Assembly (NCBI GenBank): GCA_036804505.1
Contig: DAIRSI010000010.1
Coordinates: 51,295 to 115,294, forward strand
DNA length: 64,000 nt
Direction: 5' to 3'
Origin: Phocaeicola_A sp036804505
Lineage (GTDB): Bacteria > Bacteroidota > Bacteroidia > Bacteroidales > Bacteroidaceae
Of the stretch, positions 57,303 to 64,000 are shown one piece after another. The position numbers were made by a program, and so were the translations under genes. The notes under the pieces were generated by a model, which was not told the origin of the DNA, made no database searches, and saw only the letters and a program-made list of their open reading frames with translations. Within the stretch, counting starts at the first letter, position 1. Each line of letters starts with the position of its first letter.

Positions 57303-59411
57303 TTAATTCCTTTTTATACCGTTCCTTTCCAGCAAAGCATCAATGGTGGGTTCCTGTCCGCGAAAATCCTTGTAAAGCTCCATCGGAGGACGGGTTCCGC
57401 CTTTTGATAAAATCTTGCTGCGGAAGGCATTGGCAACATCTTGATTGAAAATACCGTGTTTCTTGAATACCGAAAAAGCATCTGCATCAAGAACCTCGGC
57501 CCACTTATATCCATAGTATCCGGCAGAATAGCCGCCAGCCATGATGTGATCAAAGTTTGTCGTCATACAGGTGTTTTCTATTTGTGGCAAGAGAATTGCT
57601 TTTTTCCAAGATTCTTTTTCGAATGATTTGAGATCGTCCGTCAGTGGTTTCGTCCGCGTATAGTAGGCCATGTCCAGCAGACCGAAACTTAATTGTCTCA
57701 GGCATGAGTTGGCTACATTGAAATTTTCGGCGTCTTTAATTCGTTTGATATATTCTTTGGGTATATTTTCTCCTGTCTGGTAATGCTTGGCGAAGGTGTT
57801 AAGGAAATCCTCTTCTGTAGCAAAGTTTTCCATGATTTGTGAAGGTAATTCCACAAAGTCACGATAAACATTGGTTCCGCTCAAGCTCTTATATTGTGTG
57901 TTAGCAAACATTCCATGGAGAGAATGTCCGAATTCGTGCAAGAACGTTTCTACTTCTCCTAAAGTCAGCAAGGCAGGCTTTTCTGCTGTAGGTTTGGTGA
58001 AATTCATGGTCAAAGTGATGTGCGGACGACTGTTTCCGTCTTTGTCAATCCATTGATCCTTGAGTTCGCTCATCCAGGCACCGCTTTGTTTCCCGTTCCG
58101 TGGAAAGAAATCAGCATAGAGAACTGCCAGATAAGAACCGTCTTTGTCGAATACTTCGTATGCTTTTACATCTTTGTCGTAAACTTGGATATCCTTATTC
58201 TCCTTGAAGGTGATTCCGTATAATTTGGTTGCAAGTCCGAAGACTCCGTCAATAACTGCATCGAGCTTGAAATAGGGGCGAAGCAGTTCGTTGTTTATAT
58301 TGAATTTTTCTTCTTTGAGCTTTTCGGAATAATAAGCCCAATCCCAGGGCATGCACTTAAAGTCCTTGCCTTCGGTCTTTTCGGCCAGTTCATTTACTGC
58401 TTCCATTTCCTTTACCGCCGTCGGCTTATATGCATCCAAAAGTTCATTCAGTAGTTTATAGACATTTTTGCTATTCTGAGCCATACGGTCTTCCAGAACG
58501 TAATCGGCATAAGTCTGGTATCCCAAAAGCTGTGCCATCTGCATGCGCAGGTTTACCAGCTTTTTGCAAATTTCCTGATTGTCGAGGGAATCGCCTTTGC
58601 AGCTCACTGTATTATAAGCCATGTAGAGTTCTTTTCTCAGCTCGCGGTTGCTGCAATAAGTCATAACAGGACTATAACTTGGAGCCTGAAGAGTAAATAC
58701 CCACCCTTCGATACCTTTTTCTTTGGCCGTTTCGGCAGCAGCCTCAAGAGCGCTTTCCGGAAGTCCGGCTATAAGTTTTTTGTCTGTAATGACTTTCTGG
58801 TATTTATTTATTTCCTTTAATTTGTTTTGAGAGAAAACAAGAGACAAGGAGCTGAGTTCCGAACTCAGTTCGCGAAATTTCTTTTTCCCGTTTTCATCCA
58901 GATTGGCTCCGCTGCGAATAAATCCGTCGTATGTATTCTTCAGCAGCATTTGTTGTTCCGCATTTAAATGAGGTTTGGAATCATGTACCTTTTTGATGCG
59001 GGCAAATAATTTTTCATTGAGTGAAATATTGTTGGAGTGTTCTGTGAGAATAGGAATGACTTTGTTCGCTATTTCATCCATAGTGTCATTGGTGTTACTT
59101 TCCATCAAGTTAAAGAAAATACTTGATACTCTGTCCAGTAGCTCTCCGGATTTTTCCAAGGCAACAATGGTGTTTTCAAAATCGGGTTTTTGAGTATTGT
59201 TGGTAATCTGGTCGATTTCACTCTTTTGCCTTTGAATGCCTTCCTGGAATGCTGGCTCAAAATGCTCCAGCTTTATTTTATTAAAGGGAACGGTTTCATG
59301 TACCGTTCCATATTTCATCATAAATGGATTCTGTGCTTCTGTCATGATTGAACAACTGCAAAAAATGATAGTTAAAAATATTCTGAAGTTCTTTTTTATT
59401 TTCATCTTCAT
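57303..59411 (-). CDS. dcp: M3-family peptidyl-dipeptidase (Dcp-type zinc protease)
   Basis: The 702-residue protein has a signal peptide (FRIFLTIIFCSCSIMTEAQ) and is a zinc metallopeptidase with HEFGHSLH (HExxH near residue 485) and the downstream Glu ligand. The whole length matches oligopeptidase A/Dcp of the M3 family, which removes C-terminal dipeptides; the signal peptide places it in the periplasm. It is first in the operon with the DUF4847, deaminase, protease and cyclo-ligase genes. Confidence 0.93.
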   Translation of the reverse strand: MKMKIKKNFRIFLTIIFCSCSIMTEAQNPFMMKYGTVHETVPFNKIKLEHFEPAFQEGIQRQKSEIDQITNNTQKPDFENTIVALEKSGELLDRVSSIFFNLMESNTNDTMDEIANKVIPILTEHSNNISLNEKLFARIKKVHDSKPHLNAEQQMLLKNTYDGFIRSGANLDENGKKKFRELSSELSSLSLVFSQNKLKEINKYQKVITDKKLIAGLPESALEAAAETAKEKGIEGWVFTLQAPSYSPVMTYCSNRELRKELYMAYNTVSCKGDSLDNQEICKKLVNLRMQMAQLLGYQTYADYVLEDRMAQNSKNVYKLLNELLDAYKPTAVKEMEAVNELAEKTEGKDFKCMPWDWAYYSEKLKEEKFNINNELLRPYFKLDAVIDGVFGLATKLYGITFKENKDIQVYDKDVKAYEVFDKDGSYLAVLYADFFPRNGKQSGAWMSELKDQWIDKDGNSRPHITLTMNFTKPTAEKPALLTLGEVETFLHEFGHSLHGMFANTQYKSLSGTNVYRDFVELPSQIMENFATEEDFLNTFAKHYQTGENIPKEYIKRIKDAENFNVANSCLRQLSFGLLDMAYYTRTKPLTDDLKSFEKESWKKAILLPQIENTCMTTNFDHIMAGGYSAGYYGYKWAEVLDADAFSVFKKHGIFNQDVANAFRSKILSKGGTRPPMELYKDFRGQEPTIDALLERNGIKRN

Positions 59412-59465
59412 TAATTTACAAATTTCTTAAAAAATAGGCGTTTATCAATTATTATCATATAAAAT

Positions 59466-60155
59466 TTAACAAAGAATATAGTTTTGCAGTTTTTTGAAGT
59501 CGTTGACAGCAATTTTTTTCCTTTTCAACTCAATCAAATGTGCTTTACACCATGCATTCAGGACTCTGGAAACATTAATCCTCGTTTCTCCTAAGAGACT
59601 TGCGATTTGTTCCATTGTAATATTAAGAGAAATTTCTCCGCTTGCTCTTGTAGAAAAGCGCTGGATGAAATAGACAATCTTCTTTTCCACTGAATCTTCC
59701 ACGCAAAGAGTAAGAGCTTTGTGCAAGTCGGTCATTCTTCCGCTGAGAATGTTCAGATAATTCAGTCTGAATACGTTGTAGGTATATAATTTATTCACCA
59801 TCGACTGTTTGTCTATGCACATAAGGTTGACTGGTGATTTTGTTAAATAGGTGGATGAGTAATATGTTTCTTTTCCGAATAAGGAATAGGGCTCTATGAC
59901 ACACGGGGCTGTAATTGTTTCCTGAACAGAAAAATCATAATTGTCATATTGTGTTTCTACAAATAGTTCCCCTTCCAGTAAAAAGAATATTTCTTCACAA
60001 GAATCTCCTTGCTTGATTACTACTTCGTTTTCAGAGTGCTTAATGAAATGAAATTTAACTTTATCGACAATGTTAGTGATGTCATTTTTGCTTAAACCCT
60101 GAAAAAGAGGAAGGCTCAACAGCCTTTCATACATGGTGAATTCCGCTTCCTTCAT
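59466..60155 (-). CDS. Crp/Fnr-family transcriptional regulator
   Basis: The 229-residue protein has an N-terminal cyclic-nucleotide-binding-like beta-barrel (SENEVVIKQGDSCEEIFFLLEGELFVET, about residues 36-63) and a C-terminal Crp helix-turn-helix (ITMEQIASLLGETRINVSRVLNAW). The Fnr-type cysteine cluster is absent, so it probably binds a small ligand. A TATCTTTG -7 box lies at 60190-60197 on the minus strand. No target operon is evident. Confidence 0.87.
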   Translation of the reverse strand: MKEAEFTMYERLLSLPLFQGLSKNDITNIVDKVKFHFIKHSENEVVIKQGDSCEEIFFLLEGELFVETQYDNYDFSVQETITAPCVIEPYSLFGKETYYSSTYLTKSPVNLMCIDKQSMVNKLYTYNVFRLNYLNILSGRMTDLHKALTLCVEDSVEKKIVYFIQRFSTRASGEISLNITMEQIASLLGETRINVSRVLNAWCKAHLIELKRKKIAVNDFKKLQNYILC

Positions 60156-60189
60156 ACTTATAATGTTAAATTTTTATTTGTTATCGCTG

Positions 60190-60197
60190 CAAAGATA
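60190..60197 (-). promoter_or_regulatory. -7 promoter box of the Crp/Fnr regulator
   Basis: The minus strand reads TATCTTTG, an exact match, 35 bases before the ATG at 60155. Confidence 0.6.
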
Positions 60198-60289
60198 GTG
60201 ATAAGCATGTCAATAATGTATGTAGAAAGTCTTTTTTTTTCGTTTATTGTTAAAATGTTATGATATTTTACATTCTATTAGGGAAAGTA

Positions 60290-60901
60290 TCAGTTGGCCT
60301 GTTGTATTTGGGTCAGCAAGGTCGTGAAGTTAACTGTGAAAAGTCTTGCTGATATGGCCAACAGGATAATTCCAAAGAATTTTCTTAAGACATAAATGCC
60401 GCCTTTTCCCAGCATATTTTGAACTTTATCTGTAAGTTTCAGAACGGTGAAAACCCAAACCATATTAAGCAGTAGGGCTGCTATAATATTTACGGATGCA
60501 TATTCAGCTCTAAGTGAAAGTAAAGCGGTGAAAGCACCCGGTCCTGCCAAGAGAGGGAATACCAATGGAATCAGAGTGGCTTCCTTGATGGGGCCGTTGT
60601 TCTTGAAAATTTGTACGTCGAGAACCATTTCAAGTGCCATAAGAAAAAGAACGATTGAACCTGCAATGGCAAATGATGCAATGTCCACCTGAAAGAGTTT
60701 CAACAAAGCATCGCCAGCGTAGAAGAAACCTAACAATAAAGCCAAGGACAGTAATGTTGCCTGTGGACAATTGATTTTTCTTCCACTTTCCTTTATACTC
60801 AAAATGATTGGAATGGATCCAATGATATCAATTACTGCAAAGAGTACAATAAAGGCACTTGCCAATTGCTGCAAACTAAAGGATGAGAACATTTGAATCA
60901 T
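60290..60901 (-). CDS. MarC/UPF0056-family inner membrane protein
   Basis: The 203-residue protein has six membrane segments and family signatures FAVIDIIGSIPIILSI, MALEMVLDVQIF and LIPLVFPLLAGPGAFTALLSL. The role of MarC-type proteins is unclear. A -7 box (60930-60937) in the 44-base gap after pnuC suggests a separate promoter. Confidence 0.88.
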   Translation of the reverse strand: MIQMFSSFSLQQLASAFIVLFAVIDIIGSIPIILSIKESGRKINCPQATLLSLALLLGFFYAGDALLKLFQVDIASFAIAGSIVLFLMALEMVLDVQIFKNNGPIKEATLIPLVFPLLAGPGAFTALLSLRAEYASVNIIAALLLNMVWVFTVLKLTDKVQNMLGKGGIYVLRKFFGIILLAISARLFTVNFTTLLTQIQQAN

Positions 60902-60929
60902 AAATTATCTTTTACTAGTTATTACGATG

Positions 60930-60937
60930 CAAATATA
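60930..60937 (-). promoter_or_regulatory. -7 promoter box of the MarC-family gene
   Basis: The minus strand reads TATATTTG, an exact match, 29 bases before the MarC ATG. Confidence 0.55.
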
Positions 60938-60945
60938 TACAAAAT

Positions 60946-61530
60946 TTATAAAATTTCCTTATGTTTTTCAATTTCTTTTTTCCATCTTAAATATCCTGCA
61001 ATGGCCAGGATTGTGTAAAGTGCATACAAACCTGCCGTGTAGGGGATGCCCTTGTATATGTAAAGCCCCACAGTAATGCCATCTACAACTATCCATACCA
61101 GCCATTGTTCAACGAATTTTCTTGACAACATCCACATGGCGATGATACTCAGGGCTGTGGTTGTACTGTCCCAGAAAGGAACAGTACTATTGGTCAGCTT
61201 CACTAGAAACAAGTAAATGGCGATATGAACTAATACATAAATGCCGATGATGGAGGGGATAACTTTGAGCGGCGTATGGGTAATTTCCAGGATCTTATTT
61301 TTCTTGGTTCCGTGGGTCCAGATTAACCAGCCATAGATGCCGGCCAATATGTAGTATCCGTTCATGGCACAGTCGGCGTAAAGTCCACTGATGTAATAGA
61401 GGTATCCATGCACGCAAGGCATAATCAGTCCTACTATCCACAAGTCGATACGGGCCTTGTATTCCAGCCACAGGTACAGTAATCCCAGAACGATTCCTGC
61501 TATCTGCAAAATAAGTTTCAGATCTTCCAT
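60946..61530 (-). CDS. pnuT: PnuC-family transporter, probable thiamine importer (PnuT)
   Basis: The 194-residue protein has seven predicted membrane segments with the PnuC family features LYLWLEYKARIDLWIVGLIMP near the start and WLVWIVVDGITVGLYIYKGIPYTAGLYALYTILAIAGYLRWKK near the end. PnuC proteins move nicotinamide riboside, but subtypes PnuT and PnuX carry thiamine and riboflavin. Its place 11 bases after a TonB receptor under a TPP riboswitch makes thiamine the likely substrate in the inner membrane. Confidence 0.87.
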   Translation of the reverse strand: MEDLKLILQIAGIVLGLLYLWLEYKARIDLWIVGLIMPCVHGYLYYISGLYADCAMNGYYILAGIYGWLIWTHGTKKNKILEITHTPLKVIPSIIGIYVLVHIAIYLFLVKLTNSTVPFWDSTTTALSIIAMWMLSRKFVEQWLVWIVVDGITVGLYIYKGIPYTAGLYALYTILAIAGYLRWKKEIEKHKEIL

Positions 61531-61541
61531 TGCAATTTATT

Positions 61542-63788
61542 TTAAAAAGAAATGGTCAGATTAGCAAGAAAGTTACGGGTGGCTTGGGGAAAATAACGTT
61601 TGTCATACCAGTCACCGTCGGCTTTGCTTGTACCGGAATCATATATGTAGGCGTTGGAACAATATTTTTTGTTGAAAACATTGTTGATGCTGGCACCTAA
61701 ACATATTTCCTTGAACATTTTTGTTTTGATGGTATAAGATGCGTTGATGTCAGTGTAAGTGTAGGCATCGAGACTAAGTTCGTCTTTTTGACTGTTATTG
61801 AAATATTGTTTTCCTACATGTTGCATATGAATGCTCGCGCTGAATCCGTTTTTGTTGAATTGTGCCATTGCTCCGAAAATAGTGTTTGGAGAATAGGCAA
61901 TATCGGTTTTTCCAAGGTAGCGATCTATATTGGAATAAGAATCATAGCTGTAAATGCTTTCCGTGTAATTCTTTATTTTGTTCTGACTGAAAGTGGCGTT
62001 TCCGCTCAACGTAAGGCAGGAGCAAGGTTTGATACTGGCAGTCAATTCTATTCCGCGTCTGTAACTGTCCGGAACATTGAAATAAAGGACATCATATGTG
62101 TCGGGATTAATAGCTCCAGTCTGTATCAGTTGGTCATGATATTGCATCCAGTATAGATTGATGCCTGCTTTCAGCCAAGAGTTCCCGAATGTGTAGCCGG
62201 CTTCCCAGTCGTACATTTTTTCAGGTTTGGGATTCATCTTTGCTGTCGCGTTGGTGAAGTCATCACGAGTAGGCTCTTTCTGGGCTACACTGAATGATGC
62301 GTAGATATTGTGATTGCCGGTATTGTAACTTATTCCGGCTTTGGGGTTGAAAAAGTTATAGTCTTTGTCGATATTCAACTTTTGCATGTGGCCGATATCA
62401 TTCCAGTTGGCATCATACACATATTGATAGCTGGATCCAGTCCCGTAAATCTGATGGCGGATATGGCGATATTGCATATCTCCGAATAGGTTCATACCTT
62501 TGAATATGGTCCAAGTGGCTTTGGCAAAAACATTTACGTCACTCTTGCGGGAATTGTTTCGGTAGTATTCCGCAGCATCGGTAAAGTCAACGGCTTTTTC
62601 CACTGAAGTTACATTGCCCCAGTGATTGCCGCTGTATAGATTGGCTGCGGCGCCGAAGGCCATGTCCAGATTTTCTGTATGATAATTGGCACTGCTTACG
62701 AATCCTTCAAAATCATTATCCATGTTTTTTGTGCGTGAGAGGTTGCTTTTGGATAGAAGATTTCCGTTCTTATCCTTTAAAGTCGTCAATCCATATTCCG
62801 AAAGTGTTCTCCGGTTCTTCCATTGGTTGTAGTAACCGTTTCCCCGGGTATAATGGAATGTGAGATTGAGATTCCATATTTCATTGAAGGTATGGTTCAT
62901 GGATAGCTGATTGTTTATTTGTGTGTAGTTGTCCGTTTGGTTGTTGTAGAAACCTATCACTTTTTTATTATCATCGGTTATTTCGCCGCATGGATTGTAG
63001 GTTCTTCTCTTTTCCATTTGATCTTTGGTGAGTCCGTCCCATGCATTGTATGTTCTTTCGTGTCCTCCGAAAGTTATGAATTTCCATACTGTATTTTCTT
63101 CATAGTAGGCTGCTTGGAACATATAAGAGTTTAAGTTGGAAAAAGCTCTGTCCATATATCCATGAGAAAATATATGAGAAAAGCGGCCGTCCAAGGCCCA
63201 ATGATTGTTGATGAGTCCGGAGCTGAGCTTGATGGCTTCTTTGTTTGTGGTATAAGAACCGTACGAGAAGGAAGCTTCTCCTGAGGGGCGTGTCGGCAAA
63301 GCCGAGGTTGTCATATTGATAGAGCCGCCAAATGCGCCCGCACCGTTTGTGCTGCTTCCGGCTCCGCGCTGTATCTGCATGGATCCGATGGATGACATCA
63401 AGTCCGGGGAATCAACCCAGTATAGCTTATGGCTTTCGGGGTCATTCATTGGCACTCCGTTGGTAGTGACATTGATTCTGGTCCCATCAGTTCCTCTTAG
63501 ACGTATATCTGTATATCCAATGCCATTTCCGGCATCCGAGGTGCTCACAATGGATGGTGTCAGTTGCAGCAGGAAGGGAATGTCCTTGCCGTAGTTGTTG
63601 CGCCTGATTTCTTCTTGTGAAAGATTTGAATGTGCAATAGGTGTTTTCTTGTTTACCCTGGTTGCTTTTACCTCTATGTTTTCCAGTTGGTAAACATGCA
63701 TGGTGTCTAATGCAAATGGAACTGCTTGTTGGGCAAAAGTCAGGGAAGTTGTGGCCACAAGACCAAAAGCTAAAAATAATCTTTTCAT
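61542..63788 (-). CDS. TonB-dependent receptor, probable thiamine outer-membrane transporter
   Basis: The 748-residue protein has a signal peptide, a TonB-box-like region near residue 35 (LENIEVKATRVNKKTP), a plug domain (TPSIVSTSDAGNGIGYTDIRLRGTDGTRINVTTNGVPMNDPESH, about 80-125) and a 22-strand-type barrel ending in NFLANLTISF with terminal Phe. There is no SusC-type extra domain. The TPP riboswitch in its leader and the downstream PnuC gene indicate thiamine or its phosphates as the ligand, as for the known Bacteroidetes OMP-PnuT pair. Confidence 0.9.
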   Translation of the reverse strand: MKRLFLAFGLVATTSLTFAQQAVPFALDTMHVYQLENIEVKATRVNKKTPIAHSNLSQEEIRRNNYGKDIPFLLQLTPSIVSTSDAGNGIGYTDIRLRGTDGTRINVTTNGVPMNDPESHKLYWVDSPDLMSSIGSMQIQRGAGSSTNGAGAFGGSINMTTSALPTRPSGEASFSYGSYTTNKEAIKLSSGLINNHWALDGRFSHIFSHGYMDRAFSNLNSYMFQAAYYEENTVWKFITFGGHERTYNAWDGLTKDQMEKRRTYNPCGEITDDNKKVIGFYNNQTDNYTQINNQLSMNHTFNEIWNLNLTFHYTRGNGYYNQWKNRRTLSEYGLTTLKDKNGNLLSKSNLSRTKNMDNDFEGFVSSANYHTENLDMAFGAAANLYSGNHWGNVTSVEKAVDFTDAAEYYRNNSRKSDVNVFAKATWTIFKGMNLFGDMQYRHIRHQIYGTGSSYQYVYDANWNDIGHMQKLNIDKDYNFFNPKAGISYNTGNHNIYASFSVAQKEPTRDDFTNATAKMNPKPEKMYDWEAGYTFGNSWLKAGINLYWMQYHDQLIQTGAINPDTYDVLYFNVPDSYRRGIELTASIKPCSCLTLSGNATFSQNKIKNYTESIYSYDSYSNIDRYLGKTDIAYSPNTIFGAMAQFNKNGFSASIHMQHVGKQYFNNSQKDELSLDAYTYTDINASYTIKTKMFKEICLGASINNVFNKKYCSNAYIYDSGTSKADGDWYDKRYFPQATRNFLANLTISF

Positions 63789-63861
63789 CTTACTAATTTG
63801 TTTTAAACTAACTAATAAGAGGAGTCAAACCTTTTGCGGTTCATTAAATAAATACATTGCT

Positions 63862-63946
63862 TGTTCTTTGTTCCAGCGTCAGCATTATCTGTACTGGTGC
63901 AATGGGTTTGTTCTCAGCCTGATAGTAAGGCACCCCTCATAGAAAT
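63862..63946 (-). ncRNA. TPP riboswitch (THI element) in the receptor leader
   Basis: The minus strand carries the conserved parts in order: AGGGGTGCC (63929-63937), GGCTGAGA (about 63912-63919), a short linker with ACCCATTG, CACCAGTACAG (about 63890-63900), GATAATGC (63882-63889) and GACGCTGG (about 63873-63880). This is the thi-box core. About 74 bases separate it from the ATG at 63788. The leader should shut off the receptor when thiamine diphosphate is high. Confidence 0.92.
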
Positions 63947-63950
63947 TTTG

Positions 63951-64000
63951 AGCCTCTTGTCGGATTCGAACCAACGACCCCGAGATTACAAATCACGTGC
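63951..64000 (-). tRNA. tRNA-Thr (anticodon TGT), 5' part outside the window
   Basis: The minus strand ends within a tRNA: T-arm GTTGG TTCGAAT CCGAC, acceptor 3' strand AAGAGGC with discriminator T, and anticodon loop TTTGTAA (anticodon TGT). The anticodon stem as read has one T-T mismatch. The 5' half lies past the window end. CCA is not encoded. Confidence 0.85.

Noticed and set aside
1..64000. CRISPR arrays, insertion sequences, prophage or conjugative elements
   Set aside because: I read the window for regularly spaced repeats, transposase or integrase motifs and terminal inverted repeats and found none beyond the weak relic at 50468-50790.

Overview
The window is a piece of chromosome from a member of the Bacteroidales (gut-type Bacteroidetes). 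Several signs point there. Most promoters I can find carry the Bacteroidetes -7 box TAnnTTTG, often without a clear Shine-Dalgarno site downstream. The gene set includes Bacteroidetes families (DUF4837 and DUF4847 lipoproteins, the LptE/TPR/SecG cluster, a short 448-residue Pgi, a NodT/TolC plus HlyD plus ABC-2 set, TonB-dependent receptor plus PnuC). I cannot name the genus. Nearly all of the sequence is coding and looks like ordinary core chromosome: there is no prophage, insertion sequence, CRISPR array or rRNA operon. The only stretch above 300 bases without an intact gene is 50381-51049.

Layout. 1-5988 (+): a truncated epoxyqueuosine-reductase-like iron-sulfur protein, four small enzymes or domain proteins, a methyltransferase behind a strongly structured leader, a YbjQ-family protein, and a secreted GH13 plus lipoprotein GH16 glycosidase pair. 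6126-16321 (-): an RclA-type flavoprotein, a YbhGFSR-like drug/solute efflux operon (TolC, HlyD, two ATPases, two ABC-2 permeases) with its TetR repressor and two matching palindromic operators, and an MsbA-type exporter. 16485-17024 (+): rubrerythrin. 17245-23058 (-): a second efflux operon (coiled-coil protein, TolC, HlyD, two ABC-2 permeases) that has no ATPase gene. 23331-35969 (-): DUF486, HAD, patatin/beta-barrel protein, the lysS-gpsA-pgi operon, aroC, slyD, an orphan sensor kinase and a short-chain dehydrogenase.

36117-47309 is the most interesting part. A tightly packed run (rlmN, DUF4837, pdxA, sugar-type nucleotidyltransferase, ATP-grasp protein, CDP-alcohol phosphatidyltransferase, flippase-like membrane protein, HAD phosphatase, MFS transporter) is followed by a PfkB kinase on the other strand and by myo-inositol-1-phosphate synthase. 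I read this as an inositol-lipid locus. It has a de novo arm (glucose 6-phosphate to inositol phosphate by the synthase) and possibly a salvage arm (uptake by the MFS protein, phosphorylation by the PfkB kinase). Both would feed the phosphatidyltransferase and HAD phosphatase, and the flippase-like protein would move the lipid or a precursor. Gut Bacteroidetes are known to make inositol lipids from related clusters; the salvage arm and the ATP-grasp member are inference.

47453-50380 (+): sigma-54-type activator, LptE, TPR protein and SecG. 50381-51049: a decayed gene, a pair of direct repeats and terminators. 51050-51219 (-): tRNA-Gly and tRNA-Tyr. 51272-54667: ribH, a TPR protein, recF with DUF721, and 5-formyl-THF cyclo-ligase. 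54110-59411 (-): a five-gene operon ending in that ligase, with S41 protease, dCMP deaminase, DUF4847 lipoprotein and M3 peptidase. 59466-61530 (-): Crp/Fnr regulator, MarC-family protein and PnuC. 61542-63946 (-): a TonB-dependent receptor under a TPP riboswitch, which makes receptor plus PnuC a thiamine uptake operon. The window ends inside a tRNA-Thr gene.
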